A stretch of 13,097 nt of DNA from a bacterium (lineage in GTDB: Bacteria > Eremiobacterota > Eremiobacteria > Baltobacterales > Baltobacteraceae). The stretch is taken from contig JAJYHP010000019.1 in the NCBI GenBank assembly GCA_021784715.1, positions 1 to 13,097 of the forward strand, written 5' to 3'. A program made the position numbers and the translations under genes. The notes beneath the pieces were generated by a model. The model made no database searches, was not told the DNA's origin, and saw only the letters and a list, made by a program, of their open reading frames with translations. The stretch's first letter is position 1, and every line of letters starts with the position of its first letter. Positions 1 to 7,528 of the stretch are shown one piece after another.

Positions 1-1950
1 TTCGAACTGACCGAAATCGAGGATCCCGAAAGCCTGCCGTTTCCTATCGCCCAACGTTTCGGTATCGTGCGCTCGACGGTGGGTGAGGCCGTTGCCGCCT
101 TGGGCGAGCTGTTGCGCGATCGGCGCGCGATGATCGTCCTGGATAACTGCGAACACATCGTGCACGGGGTCGCCGCATTCGTCGACCAGATGCTCGGCGT
201 CGCTCCGAACCTTTCGGTGCTCGCAACCTCGCGCGAGGCGCTCGACATACCCGATGAATTTCGCTTCTCCGTTGCGTCGCTCTCGACCGAGAACGCTTTA
301 GAACTCTTCGCCCGGCGGGCGCGGCGCGTCTCCGACTTGTTTTCCGTGGACGAACATCGCGAGACGTTGGAGCAAATATGCTGCCGGTTGGATGGGATAC
401 CTCTAGCAATCGAACTTGCCGCCTCACGGATGCGGGTCATGTCGCCCGAAGAGCTGCTCCGCAGTCTCGCCGAGCGGTTCGATGCCGTTACCGGACTTTC
501 GCGCACATTGCCGCCACGTCACCAAACGATATCGGCGCTCTACGATTGGAGTTATAAGAACCTTGACGACGAGGAGCGGCGAGCATTCCGCCGCCTCGGA
601 GTATTTTGCGGCGGATGGAATATCGAGGCTGTTGTTGCGATGAGCGATTCCGGCACGGGCGGAGCGGCGATCGATACCGTAACGAAGTTGACGGATAAGT
701 CACTCGTTGAGGTCGCTCCCGTCGGTGGGACAGCCCGTCGCTTCCGTCTCTTGGAAGCGGCGCGTTCGTATGCGTTGGATCGATTGCGCGAGAGCGGTGA
801 GTACGAACGCGAGATGCGTCGGCACGCCGAATATTTTGCCGACGTCGCGGCCCAATCATACGAGAGTTGGCAGGGAACGCCGACGGCGCTCTGGCTTCCA
901 CGATATGGGGTGGAGCGCGAAAATTTTCTGGCGGCCCTACGGTGGATGCTTGACGAACGACGAGCGCCGGCGACCGGGGCAAAGCTCGCGCGGGATCTCG
1001 CACCGTTCGCGCACGAGTTCGGTTCGGCGGCGGCGCACGTGCGCTATCTCGATCGATTGCTTTGTGCGGGCGAGATCCCCGAGCCGTTCGTGGCCGAAAG
1101 CTATCTCTGGACGGCGCGCCTGCTCGGCGATCTTCAAGATGCTCGCGCGTTGCATTACGCACGGCAGGCCCTTGCCGCGGCGGGTGAAGAGCGAACGCTT
1201 TTGCGAGCGCACGCCCTTACATTGGTTGCACGAGGGATGGTCGATCGACAAACCACGGAGAGCTTTTCTGCGGCTGAAGGTTTGCTCGACGAGGCGCGCT
1301 CGATCTGCCGCGAATTCGGCGACGCCGCAGGCGAGGGAAGCGCGCGAAATACGCTCGGAGCAATTGCAAACTTCACCGGGAGGCGGGAGGAAGCGCTCGC
1401 TCAACGCATCGAGAGCTTGCGGCTCTTCCGCTCGGTTGGGAAAAGTTACGGAATCGCTCAAGCGCTCGGAAACATCGGGTCGTGGCACTATAAAAACGGC
1501 GACGTCGACCGAGCGGCCCTCTACTACCACGAAGCACTCGTGGAGCTTCGGCGGATCGGCAGCAACTCGTTGCTCGATTGGTTAACGGGAAATCTCGCCG
1601 AGGTCGAAATGGTTCGCGGGAACCTCGAGAGCGCGCGCGTCTTGTTGCTGAGAGCGCTGCAAATGGAGGTGATATACGATCGCCCGCGGGGGCGCTCGCA
1701 TACGTTCGGCCTGGTGGCAAGGCTCGCCGACCGGTTGGGAAAACGTGAAGCGGCCGCGGAGCTTTTGGGCTTCGCCGATGCCGCAATCGATCGGCTCGAC
1801 GTTCCCCGCCAGCCGAAGGTCCAGGCACGGCTCGGCGAACTGCAACAGCGCCTGCGAATCGCGCTCGGAGATCTGAAATTCGAAGAACTCTATCACCACG
1901 GTAGTGGGGAGAGCGAGCGCGCTGCAATGGCGATCGCCGCCGCGCTCTAG
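1..1950 (+). CDS. NB-ARC/STAND ATPase with TPR-like C-terminus, 5'-truncated (regulator-type)
   Basis: The reading frame is open from base 1 to the TAG at 1948-1950 (649 visible residues), so the start is off the window and the GTG at 67 is only internal. The N-terminal part matches the ATPase core of large LuxR/AfsR/adenylate-cyclase-type regulators. A Walker B strand MIVLDNCEH (D48 of the fragment) is followed by LATSREAL, the GxP motif LDGIPLAIELAA, and the winged-helix part with PRHQTISALYDWSY and RRLGVFCGGW. From about residue 300 the rest is Ala/Arg/Leu-rich and helical, with TPR-like pairs such as ALGNIGSWHYKNGDVDRAALYYHEAL. Known members are nucleotide-dependent switches that usually carry an N-terminal OmpR/BTAD winged helix, a cyclase or a kinase domain, or a C-terminal LuxR helix-turn-helix. 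No LuxR domain is present at this C-terminus, so any output domain is upstream. The P-loop is also outside the window. The ligand is unknown, and no link to the downstream translation operon is evident. Confidence 0.88.
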   Translation, partial: FELTEIEDPESLPFPIAQRFGIVRSTVGEAVAALGELLRDRRAMIVLDNCEHIVHGVAAFVDQMLGVAPNLSVLATSREALDIPDEFRFSVASLSTENALELFARRARRVSDLFSVDEHRETLEQICCRLDGIPLAIELAASRMRVMSPEELLRSLAERFDAVTGLSRTLPPRHQTISALYDWSYKNLDDEERRAFRRLGVFCGGWNIEAVVAMSDSGTGGAAIDTVTKLTDKSLVEVAPVGGTARRFRLLEAARSYALDRLRESGEYEREMRRHAEYFADVAAQSYESWQGTPTALWLPRYGVERENFLAALRWMLDERRAPATGAKLARDLAPFAHEFGSAAAHVRYLDRLLCAGEIPEPFVAESYLWTARLLGDLQDARALHYARQALAAAGEERTLLRAHALTLVARGMVDRQTTESFSAAEGLLDEARSICREFGDAAGEGSARNTLGAIANFTGRREEALAQRIESLRLFRSVGKSYGIAQALGNIGSWHYKNGDVDRAALYYHEALVELRRIGSNSLLDWLTGNLAEVEMVRGNLESARVLLLRALQMEVIYDRPRGRSHTFGLVARLADRLGKREAAAELLGFADAAIDRLDVPRQPKVQARLGELQQRLRIALGDLKFEELYHHGSGESERAAMAIAAAL

Positions 1951-2000
1951 GATTTCACGCGATGATTTTGCCCCGGCGGCGACATCGACGCCGTAGCCCC

Positions 2001-2029
2001 TTGCAACTCTCCGGCGATGGGAGTAGCAT
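2001..2029 (+). promoter_or_regulatory. Possible sigma70-type promoter for the intergenic RNA
   Basis: TTGCAA (2001-2006) and TAGCAT (2024-2029) are separated by exactly 17 bases, each matching the consensus at 4 of 6 positions. The predicted start, about 2035-2037, falls at the first base of the perfect 8-bp hairpin 2035-2056. The boxes are weak, so the call rests on spacing and on the downstream structure. Confidence 0.35.
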
Positions 2030-2098
2030 CAAAGCGTACCGACGCAGTTCGGTACGAGCACAACGCACGTCGTGCGCGTAACGCAGAAGGAGGGCGGT

Positions 2099-2155
2099 TT
2101 GTCACCGCAAGATCCACCGGGTCACCATCTCAGCGAGTCGCGCCAAGCGTTGTAA
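2099..2155 (+). CDS. Possible 18-residue leader peptide or small protein
   Basis: AGAAGGAGG (2085-2093) is a near-perfect Shine-Dalgarno sequence placed 5 bases before a TTG at 2099. The frame reads 18 codons (LSPQDPPGHHLSESRQAL, first residue read as Met if used) to TAA at 2153-2155. The start codon lies in the 5-base loop of the hairpin 2094-2108, with the ribosome site just 5' of the stem. A hairpin follows the stop at once (2155-2173) and a terminator follows 70 bases later. No family is recognised, and no run of one amino acid's codons typical of a classical attenuator is seen. Support comes from the ribosome site alone, and the TTG start lowers confidence. Confidence 0.35.
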   Translation: MSPQDPPGHHLSESRQAL

Positions 2156-2224
2156 GGCGTTCGCGTAGCGCCTAGGCCGGCCGGACTTTCCGGCACGAGC
2201 GCGACCGCAGAGCGGAGATGATCC

Positions 2225-2268
2225 AAGCGAGGGGCGGCAGCCATAGGGTTGCGGCCCGTCGCTTTTTT
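2225..2268 (+). terminator. Strong intrinsic terminator
   Basis: The 5' arm 2225-2242 (AAGCGA-G-GGGC-G-GCAGCC) pairs with 2247-2264 (GGTTGC-G-GCCC-G-TCGCTT) around an ATAG tetraloop. That gives 16 base pairs, one of them G-U, interrupted by two symmetrical G-G mismatches. Six T (2263-2268) form the end of the stem and the tail. It would end plus-strand transcription coming from the upstream ATPase gene or the intergenic RNA, insulating the rimP operon. Confidence 0.8.
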
Positions 2269-2277
2269 GCGTAGAAT
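2249..2277 (+). promoter_or_regulatory. Probable rimP-nusA-infB operon promoter
   Basis: TTGCGG (2249-2254) and TAGAAT (2272-2277, 5 of 6 to consensus) are spaced by exactly 17 bases. Transcription would start near 2283-2285, giving a leader of about 85 nt before the rimP start. The -35 box sits in the 3' arm of the terminator 2225-2268, and the terminator's T-tract lies in the spacer. Confidence 0.55.
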
Positions 2278-2292
2278 AGGGGAGTCGTTTCA

Positions 2293-2330
2293 GGAAGGAG
2301 CGTGGGCATGTCCCGCGCTTCGTTGCTTCC
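2293..2330 (+). promoter_or_regulatory. Leader hairpin in the rimP 5' UTR
   Basis: GGAAG (2293-2297) pairs with CTTCC (2326-2330). Stacked on it, 2298-2306 pairs with 2312-2320 around a CATGT loop, with a one-sided 5-base bulge (2321-2325). The total is 14 pairs, two of them G-U/G-T. It lies wholly in the predicted leader and has no T-tract, so it is a stabilising or regulatory structure rather than a terminator. A protein ligand cannot be named from sequence. Confidence 0.5.
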
Positions 2331-2368
2331 GGGGCGGCGGTATCGAATGGGGAAAGGAGGGATCGGCG

Positions 2369-2869
2369 TTGTCGGAAGTTCAGCAAGCCTTCGAGGTGAT
2401 CGTCACGCAGCTCGAACACGATCCGTCCTTTGCCGACATCGAGGTCGTCACGCATAGCATCGGCCGGCGAGGCTCCAGCCTCGCGCTCACCCTCACGATC
2501 GACCGGGTCGGTGGGGTCGATATCGGCTCCTGCGAACGGGTCGCCGCGCGCGTGAACGAGGCCCTCGAGCTCTGCCCCGAACCCTACTCCTTGGAAGTGG
2601 AGTCGGCCGGGCTCGAACGGCCGCTGCTCCGTCCGGGCGACTACCAGCGCTTCGCCGGCAAGAACGCCCGCATCGTCACGACGCTGGCGATCGGCGGGGC
2701 GAAGACCCACCGCGGCACCCTGCGCGGTGTCGTCGGGAGCAACGTCGAACTCCTTACCTCCTCGGGACCGCTCCCGATACCGCTCGCTGCGATCCGCAGC
2801 GCCAACCTCGAATACGACCCCCGCGCCGACCTCGCCGCCAATAAGAGAGAACGCAAACGCCATGGCTGA
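2369..2869 (+). CDS. rimP: Ribosome maturation factor RimP
   Basis: RimP binds the 30S subunit in the cytoplasm and promotes its late maturation. The 166-residue product shows the family layout: an alpha/beta N-domain with LALTLTIDRVGGVDIGSCERVAA, the conserved junction YSLEVESAGLERPLLRPGDYQRF (residues about 73-95, usual SPG replaced by SAG), and a small C-terminal barrel ending in a basic tail. The TTG at 2369 is chosen because GGAAAGGAGG (2351-2360) lies 8 bases upstream and the protein then begins at the normal family N-terminus. The frame stays open to 2249, but that would read through the predicted promoter and leader. It is the first gene of the operon and its last 8 bases overlap nusA, suggesting translational coupling. 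Confidence 0.93.
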   Translation: MSEVQQAFEVIVTQLEHDPSFADIEVVTHSIGRRGSSLALTLTIDRVGGVDIGSCERVAARVNEALELCPEPYSLEVESAGLERPLLRPGDYQRFAGKNARIVTTLAIGGAKTHRGTLRGVVGSNVELLTSSGPLPIPLAAIRSANLEYDPRADLAANKRERKRHG

Positions 2870-4112
2870 ACGCACGAATCGCAATACGAAAACGCAAGAA
2901 GAAGCCCCCGAAAGTCTCATCGACGTTCTGCGCGCCGTCGCAAAAGAACGCAACATCGGGTTCGAGATGCTGTTGGAGGCGCTCGAAGCCGCGTTGTTGA
3001 CTGCATACAAGCGGCACTATGGGCCCGAGGCAAATGCCATCGTGAGCGTCGACCGGACGACCGGCGCCTACACGGTCTACCATCGACGCGCGGTTGTCGC
3101 CGAGGTGGCCGACCCCAAAACCGAGATCTCCATCGAGGACGCGGGCGCGCCCTACCAGGTCGGCGACTTCTTCGATGAAGTCGTGCAGCCCAAAGATTTC
3201 GGGCGCATTGCGGCACAGACGGCCAAGCAAGTGATCGTGCAACGGATCCGCGAGGCCGAGCGCGATACCGTCTTCCACAAATACGCGCGGCGGCTCAACG
3301 ATTTGGTGACCGGCACGGTGCAGCGCTACGAACAGCGGAACATGTACGTGTTGCTGGAAGGCCGCGACGAAGCGGTTTTACCGCAATCCGAGCAAGTCCC
3401 CGGTGAGATGTATCGCATCAACGATTTCGTTCGCGCGTACGTGCTCGATGTCAAGAAATCGGCGAAGGGACCACAGGTCATTCTTTCGCGCGCTGCCGAG
3501 GGTTTGGTGCAGCGTCTTCTCGAGGCCGAGGTTCCCGAGATCGCCGACGGACTCGTTGAAATCATGGCGATCGCCCGCGAAGCCGGGAGCCGCTCGAAGG
3601 TTGCGGTGCGCAGCACGCGCGCCGAGATCGATCCGATCGGTGCGTGCTTGGGGCCGAAATCGAGCCGCATCGCCAACGTCACCGACAACCTACGCGGCGA
3701 AAAAGTCGACATCATTAAGTGGGATGACGACGCGACGACGTTCATCATGAACGCGCTCGCACCGGCGAAGGTCGTCGCGGTCGAAATATTCGAAGAAGAT
3801 GGCGTCGCACTGGTCACCGTACCCGATTACCAACTCTCGCTGGCGATCGGACGGGACGGGCAGAACGTTCGCCTCGCCGCACGGATGAGCGGATATCGAC
3901 TCGATATCACCTCCGAGAGCGAAGCCGCCGAGTCGCGCGCGAATTACATCGCGCAGCGCGAAAGCGGCGTACTCGCCGTCGAAGAGGAGGCGATCGCCGA
4001 AGAGGAGCTTCCCGACGGCGAAGCGGTCGCCGAATCGCTCGATCTCGACGCGGATCTCATCCGCAAACTCGAGGAGTTCCGCAGGGAACGGCTCGCTGGA
4101 GGCGGCGCGTAG
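2862..4112 (+). CDS. nusA: Transcription termination/antitermination factor NusA
   Basis: NusA binds RNA polymerase and nascent RNA and controls pausing, intrinsic termination and antitermination. The 416-residue product has the N-terminal RNAP-binding domain (1-about 135), an S1 domain (about 145-210, TGTVQRYEQRNMYVLLEG), KH1 (about 240-300, DPIGACLGPKSSRI), KH2 (about 310-370, LAIGRDGQNVRLAARMSGYRLDI) and a short acidic helical tail (VEEEAIAEEELPDGEA). There are no extra C-terminal acidic repeats like those of the E. coli protein. The ATG at 2862 overlaps the rimP stop and gives the usual N-terminus. The frame extends upstream, but only as a shadow of rimP. Oddity: the KH1 loop, normally GxxG, is GPKS (residues 264-267), while KH2 keeps GRDG (330-333). 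The identification itself is secure. Confidence 0.97.
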   Translation: MAERTNRNTKTQEEAPESLIDVLRAVAKERNIGFEMLLEALEAALLTAYKRHYGPEANAIVSVDRTTGAYTVYHRRAVVAEVADPKTEISIEDAGAPYQVGDFFDEVVQPKDFGRIAAQTAKQVIVQRIREAERDTVFHKYARRLNDLVTGTVQRYEQRNMYVLLEGRDEAVLPQSEQVPGEMYRINDFVRAYVLDVKKSAKGPQVILSRAAEGLVQRLLEAEVPEIADGLVEIMAIAREAGSRSKVAVRSTRAEIDPIGACLGPKSSRIANVTDNLRGEKVDIIKWDDDATTFIMNALAPAKVVAVEIFEEDGVALVTVPDYQLSLAIGRDGQNVRLAARMSGYRLDITSESEAAESRANYIAQRESGVLAVEEEAIAEEELPDGEAVAESLDLDADLIRKLEEFRRERLAGGGA

Positions 4113-4118
4113 CCGGAG

Positions 4119-4376
4119 TTGGAACCGCAGCGGCAGTGCGTCGGCTGTCGAAAGCGCTTCGACCAGCGCGCCCTCTACCGATTCGTGCGGGAGGGAGCCG
4201 GCTGGAAAGGGAGCGTCCCGGGGGGGCGACGGCTCCCTGGGCGGGGGGCTTATCTCTGCTCGGAGGCGTGTGCCCAGCGCGCCGAGCGGAATCGACGCTA
4301 CCCCGGTCTTGGGCAGAGTGCACGAGAGTATGGTTTAATAGGGGGCTCCCGTTTGGGGAGCATTGAGAAAGGCTGA
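4119..4376 (+). CDS. ylxR: YlxR family RNA-binding/regulatory protein
   Basis: This 85-residue basic protein has the YlxR hallmarks: RQCVGCRKRFDQRALYRFVR at the N-terminus and LPGRGAYLCSEACAQRAERN in the middle, the latter with CxxxC spacing. YlxR proteins are small RNA-binding or nucleoid-type regulators almost always coded between nusA and infB, as here (6 bases after nusA, 2 before infB). The start is a TTG at 4119; no in-frame ATG or GTG fits before the conserved cysteines. Its ribosome site is poor (GGAG directly abutting the start, GGAGG 16 bases away), so translation probably depends on coupling to nusA. The family position supports the start; confidence in the exact start is moderate. 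Confidence 0.92.
   Translation: MEPQRQCVGCRKRFDQRALYRFVREGAGWKGSVPGGRRLPGRGAYLCSEACAQRAERNRRYPGLGQSAREYGLIGGSRLGSIEKG
4345..4361 (+). repeat. Hairpin at the ylxR-infB junction
   Basis: GCTCCC (4345-4350) pairs with GGGAGC (4356-4361) around a 5-base loop inside the last codons of ylxR. It ends 6 bases before the infB ribosome site (AAAGG, 4368-4372). No T-tract follows, so it is not a terminator. It could tune infB translation or RNA processing. Confidence 0.35.
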
Positions 4377-4378
4377 CG

Positions 4379-7117
4379 TTGGCAACTCGGAAAGTCAAGA
4401 TTTTCGAACTAGCAAAAGAGGTGGGACTCTCATCGAAAGAGCTCATCGTGCTCTTCAACGAGCGCCTCGGAGGCCTTTTCGAAGCGAAGAATGCACTGAC
4501 GGTCGTCCCGGACCAGGTCGCCGACCTGGTTCGCAGCGTGCTGCTCAAACCGACGGCGCCTGCCGCGCCGAGCGCGCCTCCGGCCGCCGCGCCGCCGCCG
4601 AGTGCCCCCGCGCATCCCGAGCCGATCGCCGAGAAACCCGCGCGCGTCGCCGCGCCGAAGCCGCGTGCCCCCGAGCCGGAGGCTCCGCGCCTTCGCCCGG
4701 TGACGACGTCGGTGCGCACCACGACCCCACGCAAAGTCACGCCGCCGCCGGCCGCGCAGCCCGCTGCCGAGGCTCCCGTCACCGCAGCGGAGCCGCCTTC
4801 GGCCCCGCCGATGGCGCCTGCCCCGAAGGCACCGCCTGCCCCGAAGACGCCGCCTGCCGCGCCGAGCGCACCTGCGGCTCGCCCGTCGGCGCCCTCAGCG
4901 GCACCGGCTGCCCCGTTCCGCCCCACTCCGCGGCCGGTCGGCGAACCGATTCCGCGCCTACGCCCCGTCCCGCACGGGCAGGCCTCCATCGTCCCGCCGC
5001 GACGCCCTGCGCCGCCGCCGACCACCGCCGCGTCGGCGTCGCCGAGCGCGCAGCCGCCCGGCATGCAGCCCGGCGGGATCGGTCGGCCCGGTGCGCCCGT
5101 CGCGCGTCGCCCGATGGGGAACGGTCCCTTCCGTCCGCTCGCGCCGGGAGCGCGCCCGGCCGGAGCTCCGGGCGTTCCCGTTCCAGGGCCGACCGACGCC
5201 CCGGCGCCCTCATCGGGCGGTCGCCCCGGCGATAAGCGCAGCCATCAAGAGAAAGCGACTGCGAAAAAAGATCGCGAAAAAGATTTACTGCTCGAAAAGG
5301 AACGCGCGCGGAAAAAGAAGAGCGAGAGTTCGCCGATCGACGCAGGCAAGAAACTCGAAACGATCGAGATTCCCGACCTCCTGACGGTTCAGGAGCTCGC
5401 AACCTCGATGATCGTGCCGGCGAAAGACGTTATCACCGAACTCATCAAGATGGGAACGATGGCCACGATCAATCAGAATATTCCGGCCGACGTCGCCATC
5501 GCCGTCGCGAAGAAGTTCGGATTTAACGCGGTCGTCAAAGAAGCCGGCGAAGAAGTCACGGTCGAGCAAGAAGAAGATCGCCCCGAAATGATGACGCCGC
5601 GTCCGCCGGTGGTCACGGTGCTCGGGCATGTCGATCACGGAAAGACCTCGCTGCTCGATAGAATTCGGCGCGCCGACGTCGCCGCGGGCGAGGCCGGTGG
5701 CATCACGCAAAAAATCGGTGCGTATACCGTCGAGCATAACGACCGCAAGATTACCTTCATCGATACGCCGGGCCATGAAGCGTTCACGGCGATGCGCGCG
5801 CGCGGCGCGCGCGTCACCGACGTCGCCATTCTCGTCGTCGCCGCCGACGACGGCGTTATGCCGCAGACGCGCGAAGCGATCGCCCACGCGCAAGCGGCGG
5901 GCGTTCCGATCGTCGTGGCGATCAATAAGATCGATAAGGGTGACGCCCAACCAGATCGCGTCAAACAACAGCTCTCCGAACTTGGGCTACAGCCCGTCGA
6001 TTGGGGCGGCAAGATCGAGATGGTGCCGGTCTCCGCGCGAACGGGCGAGGGGATCGATCATCTTCTCGAGACCGTGTTGCTCGAAGCCGATATTCGCGAT
6101 CTCAAAGCGAACAAGAACCGCCGTGCCGGCGGTGTCGTCATCGAGTCCTCGCTCGATCGCGGCCGCGGTGCGGTGGCAACCGTTCTCGTGCAAACCGGCA
6201 CGCTGCGCGTCGGCGATATCGTCGTCGTCGGCGGTACCTTCGGTAAGGTTCGCGCGCTTATCGACGACAAGGGGCGTCAGGTGAAAAAGGCGGGTCCGTC
6301 GATTCCGGTCGAGGTGATGGGTCTGCAAGATATCCCGGCGGCCGGCGATACGCTCGTGGTCGTCAGCGACGAACGCGTCGCACGCGAGGCGGCCGATAAA
6401 CGCAAGTCGCGTCGGCGCGACGTTCGCATCGCGGCGACGACGACGCAGAAAGTCTCGCTCGAAACCTTCATGTCGATGCCGACCGAGGGCAAGAAAACCC
6501 TCAACATCATCGTCAAGGCCGATGGCCAAGGTTCGGTCGAGGCATTACGTGCGCGCATGGAGTCGCTCTCGAACGACGATGTCGAGATTCGCGTCATTCA
6601 CGGCGGCGTCGGTGCGATTACGCCGAACGATGTCAACCTGGCGAGCGCCTCGAACGCCGTGTTGATCGGGTTCAACGTTCGCCCCGACGAAACGGCAAAG
6701 CGGTTGGCCGATAACGAAAGCGTCGATCTCCGCTTTTACCAGGTTATCTACGATATCGAAGACGATCTCAAGAAGGCGATGCGCGGCATGCTCGCCCCGG
6801 TCGTGCGTGAAGTTACGCTCGGCCACGCCGAAGTGCGCCAGATCTTCAAGGTCAGCAAAGTCGGAACGATCGCCGGCTGCTACGTGCGCGACGGTAAGAT
6901 TCTTCGTAACTCGAAGATTCGCGTTCTGCGCGACGGCACGGTGGTCTTTACCGGCGAGATCGAGAGCCTCCGGCGCGTTAAAGACGACGTTCGCGAAGTC
7001 GCCGAGGGCTTCGAGTGCGGCATCCAGGTTGCGCGCTTTAGCGATCTCAAAGACGGAGATATCATCGAATCCTTCACGACCGAACAAGTCGCAGCCGAAC
7101 TTGTCGGGGCCTCGTAA
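4379..7117 (+). CDS. infB: Translation initiation factor IF-2
   Basis: IF-2 is the GTPase that brings initiator fMet-tRNA to the 30S subunit and drives 50S joining. The 912-residue product has a first IF2_N module (residues 1-50, [21 protein letters not shown]), a Pro/Ala-rich linker of about 230 residues (57-284), a charged helical stretch (about 285-320), and a second IF2_N module (about 326-395). The GTPase motifs are all intact: G1 GHVDHGKT 416-423, G2 GGITQ 440-444, G3 DTPGH 462-466, G4 NKID 516-519, G5 SAR 552-554. The barrel, domain III ([18 protein letters not shown]) and the C-terminal tRNA-binding domain follow. The TTG at 4379 has AAAGG 6 bases upstream and begins right at the conserved [15 protein letters not shown] N-terminus. 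The large linker is normal for high-GC phyla. The long open frame overlapping the linker in another phase is a composition artefact. Confidence 0.98.
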   Translation: MATRKVKIFELAKEVGLSSKELIVLFNERLGGLFEAKNALTVVPDQVADLVRSVLLKPTAPAAPSAPPAAAPPPSAPAHPEPIAEKPARVAAPKPRAPEPEAPRLRPVTTSVRTTTPRKVTPPPAAQPAAEAPVTAAEPPSAPPMAPAPKAPPAPKTPPAAPSAPAARPSAPSAAPAAPFRPTPRPVGEPIPRLRPVPHGQASIVPPRRPAPPPTTAASASPSAQPPGMQPGGIGRPGAPVARRPMGNGPFRPLAPGARPAGAPGVPVPGPTDAPAPSSGGRPGDKRSHQEKATAKKDREKDLLLEKERARKKKSESSPIDAGKKLETIEIPDLLTVQELATSMIVPAKDVITELIKMGTMATINQNIPADVAIAVAKKFGFNAVVKEAGEEVTVEQEEDRPEMMTPRPPVVTVLGHVDHGKTSLLDRIRRADVAAGEAGGITQKIGAYTVEHNDRKITFIDTPGHEAFTAMRARGARVTDVAILVVAADDGVMPQTREAIAHAQAAGVPIVVAINKIDKGDAQPDRVKQQLSELGLQPVDWGGKIEMVPVSARTGEGIDHLLETVLLEADIRDLKANKNRRAGGVVIESSLDRGRGAVATVLVQTGTLRVGDIVVVGGTFGKVRALIDDKGRQVKKAGPSIPVEVMGLQDIPAAGDTLVVVSDERVAREAADKRKSRRRDVRIAATTTQKVSLETFMSMPTEGKKTLNIIVKADGQGSVEALRARMESLSNDDVEIRVIHGGVGAITPNDVNLASASNAVLIGFNVRPDETAKRLADNESVDLRFYQVIYDIEDDLKKAMRGMLAPVVREVTLGHAEVRQIFKVSKVGTIAGCYVRDGKILRNSKIRVLRDGTVVFTGEIESLRRVKDDVREVAEGFECGIQVARFSDLKDGDIIESFTTEQVAAELVGAS

Positions 7118-7126
7118 GGCTGCTGC

Positions 7127-7528
7127 GTGAAGGCCCAACGCCTCGCTCGGATCGACCACGAAATCCAGCGCATCCTCGGCACGCTCATCGCGCAAGAGCT
7201 GAAGGATCCGCGCTTGGGTTTTACGACCGTTACGCGGGTGGAAGTGACCGACGATCTCCGGTTTTGTAAGGTGTATGTCTCCGTGATCGGCGATCGCCAT
7301 GCGGCGCGCCAAACGCTCGATGCGCTTGAAAGCGCGAAGGGCTTTTTGCGCGGCGAACTCGGTCACCGTATCGATCTTCGCTATACCCCCGAGTTACTTT
7401 TCGTTGAGGATCGCTCGGTAGAACGTGCGATCGAGCTCGCTCGGACGATGCGCGAAGATGCGCTTCGGCGAGCGCCTGCCCCGCCCGTTGAGGAGAGCCA
7501 GGATGCAAGCACAGACGAAGACCGATGA
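7127..7528 (+). CDS. rbfA: Ribosome-binding factor A
   Basis: RbfA is a small KH-fold protein that binds the 30S subunit and is needed for 16S rRNA 5'-end processing. The 133-residue product shows the family pattern: RLARIDHEIQRILGTLIAQE, then DPRLGFTTVTRVEVTDDLRFCKVYVSV, and RGELGHRIDLRYTPELLFVED. The last 25 residues are a variable acidic tail. The GTG at 7127 has AAGG 7 bases upstream at the infB stop, and infB ends 9 bases before. The 3' end overlaps nrnA by 26 bases. Identification is firm. Confidence 0.95.
   Translation: MKAQRLARIDHEIQRILGTLIAQELKDPRLGFTTVTRVEVTDDLRFCKVYVSVIGDRHAARQTLDALESAKGFLRGELGHRIDLRYTPELLFVEDRSVERAIELARTMREDALRRAPAPPVEESQDASTDEDR

Larger units (their letters stand above)
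2035..2268 (+). ncRNA. Candidate structured RNA (sRNA or leader) ending in an intrinsic terminator
   Basis: The stretch begins with a perfect 8-bp stem, CGTACCGA/TCGGTACG (2035-2042 with 2049-2056, 6-base loop). It continues with small hairpins at 2064-2076 (5 bp), 2094-2108 (5 bp), 2111-2123 (5 bp with one G-U), 2155-2173 (7 bp with one G-U) and 2180-2194 (5 bp), and closes with the strong terminator at 2225-2268. With the possible promoter at 2001-2029 this would be an RNA of about 235 nt. It matches no RNA family I can recognise. It could be a free-standing sRNA, a small-ORF mRNA, or the 3' UTR of the upstream ATPase gene. Local hairpins are common by chance in GC-rich DNA, so only the first stem and the terminator carry real weight. 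Confidence 0.35.
1951..2368. other. Structured 418-base intergenic region upstream of rimP
   Basis: No conventional gene lies here. On the plus strand there is a possible promoter (2001-2029), local hairpins at 2035-2056, 2064-2076, 2094-2108, 2111-2123, 2155-2173 and 2180-2194, an 18-codon ORF with a strong ribosome site (2099-2155), an intrinsic terminator (2225-2268), a promoter overlapping it (2249-2277) and a leader hairpin (2293-2330). I found no tRNA T-loop motif, no tmRNA or RNase P signature, and no SRP helix-8 core on the plus strand. The parts are itemised separately. Confidence 0.7.

Noticed and set aside
2249..2368. Upstream extension of RimP by 40 residues from 2249
   Set aside because: It would begin inside the terminator arm and the -35 box, has no family counterpart, and ignores the excellent ribosome site 8 bases before TTG 2369.
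2102..3010. Opposite-strand open frame of 302 codons across the intergenic region and rimP
   Set aside because: It is antisense to rimP/nusA, has no recognisable domain, and would cross the terminator and promoter; rimP is clearly the real gene.
4363..5235. Long alternative open frame (290 codons) overlapping ylxR/infB, and a long opposite-strand frame over 4057-5064
   Set aside because: They lie over the Pro/Ala-rich IF-2 linker, where GC-rich codons leave other frames free of stops. Their products are low-complexity Arg/Ala/Gly sequence with no domain, while IF-2 is certain in the main frame.
5795..5815. Pure GC alternating tract (GCGCGCGCGGCGCGCGC)
   Set aside because: It encodes the conserved IF-2 segment [11 protein letters not shown] with normal Arg/Ala codons; it is not a separate element.
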